A DNA stretch of 64,000 nucleotides. Origin: Acanthosepion esculentum (taxonomy: Eukaryota > Mollusca > Cephalopoda > Sepiida > Sepiidae). Under the pieces are notes generated by a model. The model ran no database searches and was not told the DNA's origin. It saw only the letters and a program-made list of their open reading frames with translations. The DNA is taken from NCBI GenBank assembly GCA_964036315.1, contig CAXIWW010000817.1, forward strand, positions 5,491,501-5,555,500. The letters run 5' to 3'. A program made the translations under genes and the position numbers. The number at the start of each line of letters is the position of its first letter. Within the stretch, counting starts at the first letter, position 1. This document shows positions 29,256-42,000 of this stretch, piece by piece.

Positions 29256-30474
29256 TGTCCAATTGTACATAAGTTCAAACGTTTTTCGACACCTTGAATA
29301 GAGTGGAGCCGAAATTCAACGGTATGGGGCTTGTGTTAGCTCATTTGCGGAAATTGTTATGCAGCCCTAAACAGGGAAATCAGTCATATTTCACTTGTTT
29401 ATAACTTTTTCCATTAAAAGAAATATTTTCAAAATGGGTATGAAATTGTGTGCAATTATTTGATTTATCTATATATACAGAGATTTTTCATTTGCTCAGA
29501 TAGTAAAAAGTACAGCTTTCACCATGTGCGCGGTATGTCGTCTGACAATTTACAGCGCCCGAATTCCAGAGTGCACAATAAGTCTGCATTTCTAATTTTT
29601 CCTTTTTATAGAATCCACAAAATATTGGTGTCCAATTGTCGGGAATTTCTTGCCTTAGCCATAATTACAAAAGTTTTTTCGACACCTTGAATAGAGTCGA
29701 GGCGAAATTCAACGGTATGGGGACTTGTTTTAGCTCATTTGCGGAAATTGTCATGCGGCCTTAAACTGGGAAATAAGTCATATTTCACTTGTTTATAACT
29801 TTTTTCCAGTAAAAGAAATATTTTCAAAATGGGTATCACATTGTGTGCAATTATTTGATTTTTCTATGTTTACAGGATTTTTTTTTCTCAGATAGTAAAA
29901 TGTACAGCTTTCACCAGGTGCGCGGTATGTCGTCTGACAATTTACAGTTTCCGAATTCCAGTGTGAACAATAAGACTACATTTCTAATTTTTCCTTTTTA
30001 AAGAATCCACAAAATATTGTTTTCCAATTGTCGGGAATTTCTTGCCTTATCCATGATTACACAAGTTTTTTCGACACATTGAATAGAGTCGAGGCGAAAT
30101 TCAACGGTATGGGGACCCTTGTTAGCTCATTTGCGGAAATTCTCATGCGGCCCTAAACTGGGAAATCAGTCATATTTCACTTGTTTATAACTTTTATCAA
30201 GTAAAAGAAATATTTTCAAAATGGGTATCACATTGTGTGCAATTATTTGGTTGGTCTATGTTTACAGGGATTTTTCATTTGGTCAGATTTTAAAAAGTAC
30301 AGCTTTCACCATGTGCGCGTTATCTCGTCTCACAATTTACAGCGACCGAATTCCAGTGTGCACAATAAGAATGCATTTCTAATTTTTCCTTTTTATAGAA
30401 TCCACAAAATATTGGTGTCCAATTGTCGGAAATTTCTTGCCTTATCCATAATTACAAAAGTTTTTTCGACACCA
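29256..30474 (+). repeat. Satellite B: three units of about 393 bp plus a stub
   Basis: Copies begin at the GTCCAATTGT or TTCCAATTGT motif near 29257, 29630, 30022 and 30417. Spacing is about 373, 392 and 395 bp; the first copy lacks about 20 bp after AATTGT. Shared landmarks are TCGACACCTTGAATAGAG, AAATTCAACGGTATGGGG, GAAATATTTTCAAAATGGGT and TACAGCTTTCACCA. The fourth copy stops after about 60 bp, where satellite C begins. The sequence is AT-rich, unlike C, and shares nothing obvious with A, C or D. Open frames of up to 80 codons inside the units, and one of 143 codons that runs on into C, carry no recognisable domain. I do not recognise the family; it could be a satellite or the expanded piece of a transposon. 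Confidence 0.9.
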
Positions 30475-30659
30475 AGGGAGAGTCCAAGAAAGACCCACGC
30501 AGACGAAACCCACTCCCAGAAAGTCCCACGCAGACGACACCCAATCCCACAAAATCCCACGCAGACGACCCCCCACCCAGGAGATATTCCCAGAAAGTCC
30601 CACGCAGAAGACCCACAGTCCCAGAAAGTCCCATGCAGACGACCCCCACCCAGGAGACA

Positions 30660-33600
30660 GTCCTAGATATCCCACGCAGATGACCCCCACCCAGGAGACA
30701 GTCACAGAAAGTCACAAACAGACGACCCCCCAACCAGGAGACAGTCCCAGAAAGTCCCACGCAGACGACCCGCAGTCCCAGAAAGTCCCACGCAGAAGAC
30801 CCCCAGTCCCAAAAAGTCCCACGCAGACGACACCGCACCCAGGAGACTGTCCCAGAAAGACCCACACAGACGACCCCCAGTCCCAGAATGTCCCACGCAG
30901 ACGACCCCCAATCCCACAAAATCACACGCAGACGACACCGCACCCATGAGACTGTACCAGAAAGACCCATGCAGACGACACCCCACCCAGGAGACAGTCC
31001 TAGATATCCCACGCAGACGACCCCCACCCAGGAGACATTCCCAGAAAGTCCCACGCAGAAGACCCACAGTCCCAGAAAGTCCCATGCAGACGACCCCCAC
31101 ACCAAGGGTACAGTCCTAGATATCCCACGCAGACGACCCCCACCCAGGAGACAGTCCTAGATATCCCACGCAGACGACACCCCACCAAGGAGACAGTCCC
31201 GGGAAGTCCCACGCAGACGACACCCAATCCCAGAAAGTCCCACGCAGACGACCCCCAGTCCTACAAAATCCCACGCAGACGACACCGCACCAAGGAGACT
31301 GTACCAGAAAGACCCATGCAGACGACCCCCAGTCCCAGAAAGTCCCATGAAGACGACACCCCACCCAGGAGACAGTCCTAGATATCCCACGCAGACGACC
31401 CCACACCCAGGAGCCAGTCCCAGAAAGTCCCACGCAGACGAACCCCAGACAGGAGAGTGTACAAGCAATTCCCACGCAGACGACCCCAGTCCCAGAAAAT
31501 CCCACGCAGACGAACACCCACCCAGGAGACAGTCCCAGAAAGTCCCACGCAGACGACCCCCCACCCAGGAGACAGTCCCAGTTAGTCCCACGCAGACGAC
31601 CCCCAGTCCTAGGAAGTCCCATGCAGACGACCCCCAGCCAGGAGACAATCCCAGAAAGTCCCACGCAGACGACCCCCACCCAGGAGACAGTCCCAGAAAG
31701 TCCCAAACAGACGACCCCCACCCAGGAGACAGTCCCATAAAGTCCCACGCAGAAGACCACCAGTCCCACAAAGTCCCACGCAGACGACACCGCACCCAGG
31801 AGACTGTCCCAGAAAGACCCACGCAGACGACCCCCAGTCCTAGAAAGTCCCACGCAGACGAGTCCCCACCCAGGAAACAGTCCCAAAATGTCCCACGCAG
31901 ACGACCCTCCACACAGGAGAGAGTACCAGAATGACCAACGCAGACGACCCCCACCCAGACGACCCCCACCCAGGAGACAGTCCCATAAAGTCCCACCGCA
32001 CCAAGGAGACTGTTCCAGAAAGACCCATGCAGACGACCCCCAGTCCCAGAAAGTCCCATGAAGACGACACCCCACCCAGGAGACAGTCCTAGATATCCCA
32101 CGCAGACGACCCCACACCCAGGAGCCAGACCCAGAAAGTCCCACGTAGACGACCCCCAGACAGGAGAGTGTCCCAGCAATTCCCACGCAGACGACCCCCA
32201 GTCCCAGAAAATCCAACGCAGACGAACACCCACCCAGGAGACAGTCCCAGAAAGTCCCACGCAGACGACCCCCCACCCAGGTGACAGTCCCAGTTAGTCC
32301 CACGTAGACGACCCCCAGTCCTAGGAATTTCCCTGCAGACGACCCCCAGCCAGGAGACAATCCCAGAAAGTCCCACGCAGAGGACCCCCACCCAGGAGAC
32401 AGTCCCAGAACGTCCCAAACAGACGATACCCCACCCAGGAGACAGTCCCAGAAAGTCCCACGCAGAAGACCATCAGTACCACAAAGTCCCACGCAGACGA
32501 CACCGCACCCAGGAAACAGACTGTCCCAGAAAGACTCACGTAGACTACCCCAAGTCCCAGAAAGTCCCACGCAGACGAGTCCCCACCCAGGAAACAGTCC
32601 CAAAATGTCCCACGCAGACGACCCCCCCACCCAGGAGAGAGTCCTAGAATGACCCAAGCAGACGACCCCCAGTCCCAGAAAGTCCCACGCAGACGACCGC
32701 CACTCCCACAAAATCCCACGCAGACGACACCGCACGCAGGAGAGTGTATAAGAAAGACCCATGCAGACAACCCACAGTCCCAGAAAGTCCCATGCAGACG
32801 ACACACCACCCAGGAGACAGTCCTAGATATCCCACGCAGACGACTCCCCACCAAGGAGACAGTCCCAGAAAGTCCCCCGCAGACGACTCCCAGACAGGAG
32901 AGTGTCCCAGCAAGTCCCACGCAGACGATCCCCAATCCCAGAAAATCCCACGCAGACGAACACCCACCCAGGAGACAGTCCCAGAAAGTCCCACGCAGAC
33001 GAACCCCACCCAGGAGACAGTCCCAGAAAGTCCCACGCAGACTACCCCACACCAAGGAGACAGTCCCAGAAAGTCCAACGCAGACGACCTTCAGTCCCAG
33101 AAAGTCCCAGGCAGACGACCACCACCCAGGAGACAGTCCCAGAAAGACCCACGCAGACGACACCCAGTCCCTGAAAGTCCCACGCAGACGACCTCCCACG
33201 CAGGAGACAGTCCCAGAAAGTTCAACGCAAAAGACCCCCAGTCCCAGAAAGTCACATGAAGACGAACCTCCACCCAGGAGAGAGTCCTAGATATCCCACG
33301 CAGACGAACCCACCCAGGAGACAGTCCCAGAAAGTCCCACGCTGACAAACCCCAGTCCAAGAAAGTCCCACGAAGACGACCCCCAGACAGGAGACAGTCC
33401 CAGAAAATCCCACGCAGACGACCCCCACCCAGGAGACAGTCCCAGAAAGTCCCACGCAGACGAACCCCCACCCAGGAGACAGTCTCAGAAAGACCCACGC
33501 AGACGACCTCCAGTCCCAGAATGTCCCACGCAGAAGACCCCTCACCCAGGAGAGAGACCAAGAAAGACCCACGCAGACGACCCCCAGTCCCAGAAAGTCC

Positions 33601-34030
33601 CAAGCAGACGACCCCCCACCCAGGAGACTGTCCCAGATATCCCACGCAGACAACCTTCCACCCAGGAGACAGTCCCAGAAAGTCCCACGCAGACGACGCC
33701 CACCCAGGAGACAGTCCCAGAAAGTCCCAAACAGACGACACCCACCCAGGAGACACTCCCAGAAAGTCCCACGCAGAAGACACCCAGTCCAAGAAAGACC
33801 CACGCTGACGACCCCCGGTCCCAGAAAGTCCCACGCAGACGACACCCCACCCAGGAGACAGTCCCAGGAAGTCCCACACAGACGACCCCCAGTCCCAGAA
33901 AGTCCCACGCAGACGACCCCCAGTCCCACAAAATCCCACGCAGACGACACCGCACCCAGGAGACTGTACCAGAAAGACCCATAAAGAGGACCCCCAGTCC
34001 CAGAAAGTCCCATGCAGTCCTAGATATCCC
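30660..34030 (+). repeat. Satellite C subdomain rich in a TAGATATCCC variant unit
   Basis: In this part of the array a variant unit replaces CCAGAAAGTCCC after GACAGTC with CTAGATATCCC, one base shorter. It occurs near 30663, 30990, 31110, 31156, 31378, 32088, 32822, 33287 and 34019. A related CAGATATCCC form appears near 33628, 39370, 44074 and 50456, and a TAGATATCCC copy near 50790. Clustering of one variant in a 3.4 kb stretch is the usual footprint of local spreading by unequal exchange or gene conversion. The variant introduces TAG in one + frame, which is one reason frames are shorter here than further right. Confidence 0.7.
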
Positions 34031-34679
34031 ACGCAGACGACCCCACACCCAGTAGCCAGTCCCAGAAAGTCCCACGCAGACGACCCCCAGACAGGAGACA
34101 GTCCCAGAAAATCCCACGCAGACGACCCCCACCCAGGAGACAGTCCCAGAAAGTCCCACGCAGACGACCCCCCACCCAGGAGACAGTCCAAGAAAGACCA
34201 GCGCAGACGACACCCAGTCCCTGAAAGTCCCACGCAGACGACCCCCAGACAGGAGAGTGTCCCAGCAAGTCCCACGCACACGACACCCAGTCCCAGAAAA
34301 TCCCACGCAGACGAACACCCACCCAGGAGACAGTCCCAGAAAGTCCCACGCAGACTACCCCCCACCCAGGAGAAAGTCCAAAAAAGATCCACGCAGACGA
34401 CCCCGAGTCCTAGAAAGTCCCATAAAGACGACCCCCCCCCACCCAGGAGACAGTACCAGAAAGTAACACGCAGACGACACCCAGTCCCAGAAAGACCCAC
34501 GCAGACGAACACCAGTCCCATAAAGTCCTACGCAGACGACCCCCCACCCAGGAGACAGTCCCAGAAAGTCCCACGCAGACGAGCCCCACCCATGAGACAG
34601 TCCCAGAAAGTCCCACGGAGACGACCCACAGTCCCAGAAAGTCCCAAGCAGACGCCCCCCACCAAGGAGACAGTCCCAG

Positions 34680-35335
34680 AAAGTCCCACGCAGACGATCC
34701 CCCACCCAGAAGAGAGTCACTGAAAGTCCCACGCAGACAACCCCCAGTCCCAGAAAGTCCCACGAAGACGAACCCCAGTCCCAGAATGTCCCACGCAGAA
34801 GACCCCCTGTCCCAGAAAGTCCCACGCAGACGACACCCAGTCCCAGAAAATCCCACGCAGAGAACCCTCCACTCAGGAGACAGTCCCAGAAAGTCCCACG
34901 CAGACGGACCCCCACCAGGGAGTCAGTACCAGAAAGACCCACGCAGACGACCCCCTGTCTCAGAAAGTCCCAAGCAGACGACTCCACACACAGGAGACAG
35001 TCCAAGAAAGTCCCACGCAGACTACCCCCAACCAGGAGACAGTCCCAGAAAGTCCCACGCAGACGACCCCCAGTCCCAGAAAGTCCCACGCGGACGAACC
35101 CCACCCAGGAGACTGTCCCAGAAAGTCCCACGCAGACGACACCCAGTCCCTGAAAGTCCCAAGCAGACGACCTCCCACGCAGGAAACAGTCCCAGAAAGT
35201 CCCACGCAGACGACAACCCACCCAGGAGAGAGTCCAAGAAAGACCCACGCAGACGACCCCGAGTCCAAGAAAGTCCCATACAGACGACACCCCACCCAGG
35301 AGACAGTCCCAGAAAGTAACACGCAGACGACCACC
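34680..35335 (+). repeat. Satellite C duplicated segment, copy 1
   Basis: This segment recurs at about 37666-38363. The offset is 2986 bp at the left (34786 against 37772) and 3028 bp at the right (35319 against 38347). The 42 bp difference is exactly one long unit, doubled in the right-hand copy around 38014-38055. Both copies carry the same rare variants in the same order, for example CACTCAGGAGAC and CACCAGGGAGTCAGTACC. Confidence 0.75.
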
Positions 35336-37665
35336 AGTCCCAGAAAGTCCCACGCAGACGACACCCAGTCCCTGAAAGTCCCAAGCAGACGACCTCCCAC
35401 GCAGGAGACAGTCCCAGAAAGTCCCACGCAGACGAACCCCCACACAGGAGACAGTCCCAGAAAGACCCACGCAGACGACCCCAGTCCCAGAAAGTCCCAC
35501 GCAGACGACTCCCCACCCAGGAGACAGTCCCAGAAAGTCCCACGCAGATGACCCCCCCACCCAGGAGAAAATCCCAGAAAGACCCACGCAGACGAGCCCA
35601 GTCCCAGAAAGTCCCACGCAGACGACCCCCAGCCAGGAGACAGTCCCAGAAACTACCACGCAGATGACACCCAGTCACAGAAAGTCCCAGGCAGACGAAT
35701 CCCCACCCAGGTGACAGTCCCAGAATGTCCCACGCAGACGACCCACAGTCCCAGAATAACGCACGTAGACGCCCCCCACCAAGGAGACAGTCCCAGAAAG
35801 TCCCACGCAGACGATCCCCCACACAGAAGAGAGTCCCTGAAAGTCCCAATTAGACGACCTCCCACGCAGGAGACAGTCCCAGAAAGTCCCACGCAGACGA
35901 ACCCCCACCCATGAGAAAGTCCCAGAAAGTCCCACGCAGAGGAGCCCAGTCCCAGAAAGTCCCACGCAGACGACCCCCACCCAGGAGACAGTCCCAGAAA
36001 CTAGCACGCAGATGACACCCAGTCTCAGAAAGTCCCAGGCAGAAGAATCCCCACCCAGGAGACAGTCCCAGAAAGTCCCACGCAGACGACTCCCCACCCA
36101 GGAGAGAGTCCAAGAAAGACCCACGCAGACGACCCCGAGTCCAAGAAAGTCCCATACAGAAGAGCCCCCACCCAGGAGACAGTCCCAGAAAGTAACACGC
36201 AGACGACCCCCAGTCCCAGAATGTCCTACGCACACGACCATCAGTCCCACAATGTCCTACGCAGACGAGCCCCCCACCAAGGAAACAGTCCCAGAAAGTC
36301 CCAAGCAGACGACACCCCACCCATGAGACAGTCCCAGAAAGTCCCACGGAGACGACCCACTGTCCGAGAAAGTCCCACGATGACGCCCCCAACCAAGGAG
36401 ACATTACCAGAAATTCCCACGCAGACGACACCTAGTCCCAGAAAGTCCCACGCAGAAGACACCCTGTCGCAGAAAGTCCCACGCAGACGACTCCCAGTCC
36501 AAGAAAATCCCACGCAGTGGACTCTCCACCCAGGAGACAGTCCCAGAAAGTCCCACGGAGAGGACCCACCCACCCAGGAGAGAGTACCAGAAAGACCCAC
36601 GCAGACGACCCCCAGTCTCAGAAAGTCCCACGCAGACGACTCCCCGCCCAGGAAACAGTCCGAGAAAGTCCAACGCAGACGACACCCAATCCCAGAATGT
36701 CCCACGCAGACGACCACCAGTCCCACAAAGTCCTACGCAGAACCCCCCCACCCAGGAGACAGTCCCAGAAAGTCCCACGCAGACGAAACACCACCCAGGA
36801 GTCAGTACCAGAAAGACCCACGCAGACGAACCCCTGTCTCAGAAAGTCCCACGCAGACGACTATCCACCCAGGAGACAGTCCCAGAAAGTCCCACGCAGA
36901 CGACCTCCCACCCAGGAGACAGTCCCAGAAAGTCCCACGCAGACGACCCCCAGTCCCAGAAAGTCCCACACAGACGACGCCCACCCAGGAGACAGTCCCA
37001 GAACGTCCCACGCAGACGAACCCCACCCAGGAGACAGTCCCAGAAAGTCCCACGTTGACAACCCACAGTCCCAGAAAGTCCCACGCCGACGAGCCCCAGT
37101 CCGAGAAAGTCCCACGAAGACGACCCTCCACCCAGGTGACAGTCCCAGAACGTCCCAAAAAGACGACCCCCTACCCTGGAGACTGTCCCAGAAAGTCCCA
37201 CGCGGTCAACCCCCAGTCCCAGAAAGTCCCACGCAGACGACCCCCAGTCCCACAATGTCCTACGCAGACGACACCCCCACCCAGGGGACAGTCCCAGAAA
37301 GTCCCACGCATACGACCCCCAACCCATGAGACAGTCCCAGAAAGTCCCACGGTGACGACTCACAGTCCCAGAAAGTCCAACGCAGACGACCCCCACCAAG
37401 GAGACAGTCCCAGAAAGACCCACGCAGACGACCCCGAGTCCAAGAAAGTCCCATACAGAAGACCCCCCACCCAGGAGACAGTCCCAGAAAGTAACACGCA
37501 GACGACCCCCAGTCCCAGAAAGTCCCACGCAGACGACCACCAGTCCCACAAAGTCCCACGCAGACGACCCCCAACCCAGGAGACAGTCCCAGAAAGTCCA
37601 ACGCAGACGACCCACAGTCCCAGAATGTCCCACGCAGACGCCCCCCACCAAGGAGACAGTCCCAG

Positions 37666-38363
37666 AAAGTCCCACGCAGACGATCCCCCACCCAGAAGAG
37701 AGTCACTGAAAGTCCCACGCAGACAACCCCCAGTCCCAGAAAGTCCCACGAAGACGAACCCCAGTCCCAGAATGTCCCATGCAGAAGACCCCCTGTCCCA
37801 GAAAGTCCCACGCAGACGACACCCAGTCCCAGAAAATCCCACGCAGAGAACCCTCCACTCAGGAGACAGTCCCAGAAAGTCCCACGCAAACGGACCCCCA
37901 CCAGGGAGTCAGTACCAGAAAGACCCACGCAGACGACCCCCTGTCTCAGAAAGTCCCAAGCAGACGACTCCACACACAGGAGACAGTCCAAGAAAGTCCC
38001 ACGCAGACTACCCCCAACCAGGAGACAGTCCCAGAAAGTCCCACGCAGACTACCCCCAACCAGGAGACAGTCCCAGAAAGTCCCACGCAGACGACCCCCA
38101 GTCCCAGAAAGTCCCACGCGGACGAACCCCACCCAGGAGACTGTCCCAGAAAGTCCCACGCAGACGACACCCAGTCCCTGAAAGTCCCAAGCAGACGACC
38201 TCCCACGCAGGAAACAGTCCCAGAAAGTCCCACGCAGACGACAACCCACCCAGGAGAGAGTCCAAGAAAGACCCACGCAGACGACCCCGAGTCCAAGAAA
38301 GTCCCATACAGACGACACCCCACCCAGGAGACAGTCCCAGAAAGTAACACGCAGACGACCACC
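37666..38363 (+). repeat. Satellite C duplicated segment, copy 2
   Basis: Dispersed copy of 34680-35335 with one extra 42 bp unit: the CAGACTACCCCCAACCAGG unit occurs twice here and once in copy 1. It lies about 3 kb to the right, with unrelated unit order in between, so it reflects a duplication followed by further exchange rather than a simple tandem repeat. Confidence 0.75.
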
Positions 38364-39030
38364 AGTCCCAGAAAGTCGCACGCAGACGACACCCAGTCCC
38401 TGAAAGTCCCAAGCAGACGACCCCCCACCCAGGAGACAGTCCCAGAAAGTCCCACGCAGACGAGCCCAGTCCCAGAAAGTCCCACGCAGACGACCCCCAC
38501 CCAGGAGACAGTCCCAGAAACTACCACGCAGACGACACACAGTCTCAGAAAGTCCCAGGCAGACGACTCCCCATCCAGGAGACAGTCCGAGAAATCCCAC
38601 GCAGAAGACCCCCCACCTAGGAGAGAGTCCAAAAAAGATCAACGCAAACGACCCCGAGTCCTAGAAAGTCCCATACAGACGACCCCCCACCCAGGAGACA
38701 GTCCCAGAAAGTAACACGCAGACGTCCCCCAGTCCCAGAAAGTCCCACGCAGACGACCCCCCACCCATGAGACAGTCCCAGAAAGTCCCACGGAGACGAC
38801 CCACAGTCCCAGTAAGTCCCACTCAGACGCCCACCACCAAGGAGACAAACGCAGAAATTCCCACGCAGACGACCCCTAGTCCCAGAAAGTCCCACGCAGA
38901 CGACCCCCCCACCAAGGAGACAGTCCCAGAAACTCCCACGCAGACGAGCCCAGACCCAGAAAGTCCCACGCAGACGACCCCCACCCAGGAGACAGTCCCA
39001 GAAAGTCCCACGCAGACGACCCCCTACCCA

Positions 39031-42000
39031 GGAGACAGTCCCAGAAAGTCCCACGCATACGAGCCCCCACCCAGGAGAGAGTACCAGAAAGTCCCACGCA
39101 GACGACCCCCAGTCCAAGAAAGTCCCACGCAGACGACCCCCAGTCCCAGAAAGTCCCACGCAGACGACCCCCAGTCCGAGAAACTCCCACGCAGACGACA
39201 CCCCACCCAGGAGAGAGTCCCAGAAAGACCCACGAAGACGACACCCAGTCCCAGAAAGTCCCACGCAGACGACCCCACACCCAGGAGACAATCCGAGAAA
39301 GTCCCACGCAGACGACACCCAGTCCCAGAAACTCCCATGCAGACGAGCCCCCACCCAGGAGACAGACCCAGATATCCCACGCAGACGACCCTCAATCACA
39401 GAAAGTCCCACGCAGACGAACACCCACCCAGGAGACAGTCCAAGAAAGTCCCACGCAGACGAGCCCCCACCCAGGAGACAGTCCCAGAAAGTCCCACGCA
39501 GACGACCCCCAGTCCAAGAAAGTCCCACGCAGACGACCCCCAGTCCCAGAAAATCCCACGCAGATGAACAGCCACCAAGGAGACAGTCCCAGAAAGTCCC
39601 ACGCAGACGACCACCCACCCAGGAGAAAGTCCCAGAAAGTCCCACGCAGACGACACCCCATCCAGGAGACAGTCCAAGAAAGTCCCACGCAGACGAACCC
39701 CCACCCAGGAGACCGTCACAGAAAGACCCACGCAGACCACCCACAGTCCCAGTAAGTCCCACGTACACGACTCCCCACCTAGGAGACACTCCCAGAAAGT
39801 CCCACGCAGACGACCCCCAGTCCCAGCAAGTCCCACGCAGACGATCCCCCCCACCCAGGAGCCAGTCCCAGAAAGTCCCACGGAGACTACCCCCAGTCCC
39901 AGAAAGTCCCATGCAGACGAACCCCAGTCCCAGAAAGTTCCACGCAGACGACAGCCCACCAAGGAGACAGTCCCAGCAAGTCCCACGCAGACGAACCCCA
40001 GTCCCAGAAAATACCACGCAGATGAACACCGACCAATGAGACAGTCCAGAAAGTCCCACGCAGACGACCACCCACCCAGGAGAAAGTCCCAGAAAGTCCC
40101 ACGCAGACGACCCCCCATCCAGGAGCCAGTCCCAGAAAGTCCCACGGAGACTACCCCCAGTCCCAGAAAGTCCTATGCAGACGAACCCCAGTCCCAGAAA
40201 GTTCCACGCAGACGACAGCCCACCAAGGAGACAGTCCCAGCAAGTCCCACGCAGACGAACCCCAGTCCCAGAAAATACCACGCAGATGAACACCGACCAA
40301 TGAGACAGTCCAGAAAGTCCCACGCAGACGACCACCCACCCAGGAGAAAGTCCCAGAAAGTCCCACGCAGACGACCCCCCATCCAGGAGACAGTCCCAGA
40401 AATCCCAAACAGACGAACCCCAGTCCTAGAAAGTCACACGCAGACGACACCCACCCAGTAGACAGTCCCAGAAAGTCCAAACGCAGACGACACCCAGTCC
40501 CTGTAAATCCCACGCAGACGACCCCCCACGCAGGAGACAGTCCCAGAAAGTCCAACGCAAACGAACCCCCACCTAGGAGACAGTTCCAGAAAGACCCACG
40601 CAGACCACCCCCGGTCCCAGTAAGTCCCACGTAGACGACTCCCCACCCAGGACACAGTCCCAGAAAGTCCCACGCAGACGACCCCCAGTCCCAGCAAATC
40701 CCACGCAGACGACCCCCCACCCGGGAAACATTCCCAGAAAGCCCCACGGAGACTAGCCCCAGTCCCAGAAAGTCCCACGCAGAAGACCCCAATCCCAGAA
40801 AGTCCCACGCAGACGACCCCCACACAGGAGACAGTCCCAGAAAGTCCCACGCAGACGAACCCCCACCCAGGAGACAGTCCTAGAAAGTCCCACGCAGACG
40901 ACACCCAGTCCCAGAAATTCCCACGCAGACGAGCCCCATTCCCAGAAAGTCCCACGCAGACGATCCCACACCCAGGAACCAGTCCCAGAAATTCCCAAAA
41001 AGAAGACCCCCCACCGAGGGGACAGTCTAAGAAAGTCCCACGCAGACGACCCCCAGTCCCACAAAGTCCCACGCAGACGACACCGCAACCAGGAGACTGT
41101 CCCAGAAAGACCCACGCAGACGACACGCAGTCCCAGAAAGTCCCACGCAGCCGAGTCCCCACCCAGGAAACAGACCAAGAAAATCCCACGGAGACGACCC
41201 CCACACAGGAGAGAGTCCCAGAAAACCCACGCAGACGACCCCCATTCCAAGAAAGTCCCACGCAGACGACCCCCAGTCCCACAAATTCCCACGCAGACGA
41301 CACCGCACCCAGGAGACTGTCCCAGAAAGACACACGCAGACGACCCCGAGTCCCAGGAAGTCCCATGCAGAAGACCCCCAATCAGGAGACAGTCCCAGAA
41401 AGTCCCACGCATACGAGCCCCCACCCAGGAGACAGTCCCAGAAAGTCCCACGCAGACGACACCCAGTCCAAGAAAGTCCATCGCAGACGACTCCCAGACA
41501 GGAGAGTGTCCCAGCAAGTCCCACGCAGACGGCCCCCAGTCCCAGAAAATTTCACGCAGACGAACACCCACCCAGGAGAGAGTCCCAGAAAGTCCCATGC
41601 AGACGACCCCCCACCCAGGAGTCAGTCCCAGAAAGTCCCTGGTAGACGACCCCCTGTCCCAGAAATTCCCACCCAGACGAGCCCCACCCAGGAGACAGTC
41701 CCAGAAAGTCCCATGCAGACGACACCCAGTCCCAGAAAGTCCCACGCAGACGACCCCCACTCAGGAGACAGTCCCAGAAAGACCCACGCAGACGAACCCC
41801 AGTCCCAGAAAGTCCCACGCAGACGACTCCCCACCCAGGAGACAGTCCCAGAAAGTCCCACGCAGACGACCCCCCACCCAGGTGTCAGTCCCAGAAAGTC
41901 CCTAGTAGACGACCCCCTGTACAAGAAATTCCCACGCAGACGACCCCCCAGACAGGAGACAGTCCCAGAAAGTCCCACGCAGACTACCCCCCAGACAGGA

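Noticed and set aside
360..29262. Many 60-126 codon frames in satellite A with repeated CCW and YIRRSNMDRKP-like motifs
   Set aside because: They restate the 219 bp trimer, which is a multiple of 3; no unique sequence or initiation context.
29448..30666. Short frames in satellite B (80 codons, and 143 codons running into C)
   Set aside because: Repeat-derived, with no recognisable domain; the longer one crosses a satellite junction.
31116..32804. 562-codon Gly/Trp/Leu-rich frame on the - strand, and similar ones at 38617-40335 and 33091-34521
   Set aside because: Antisense reading of the same C units; no domain, no conserved start, overlapping frames of similar length in other phases.
36221..38347. 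708-codon open frame (Pro/Arg/Ser-rich) on the + strand, and others such as 41365-43188 and 46241-47923
   Set aside because: The frame is a run of satellite C units. All six frames are open because T occurs only in TCC, the same region is open on the other strand, and frames shift at C-run length changes.
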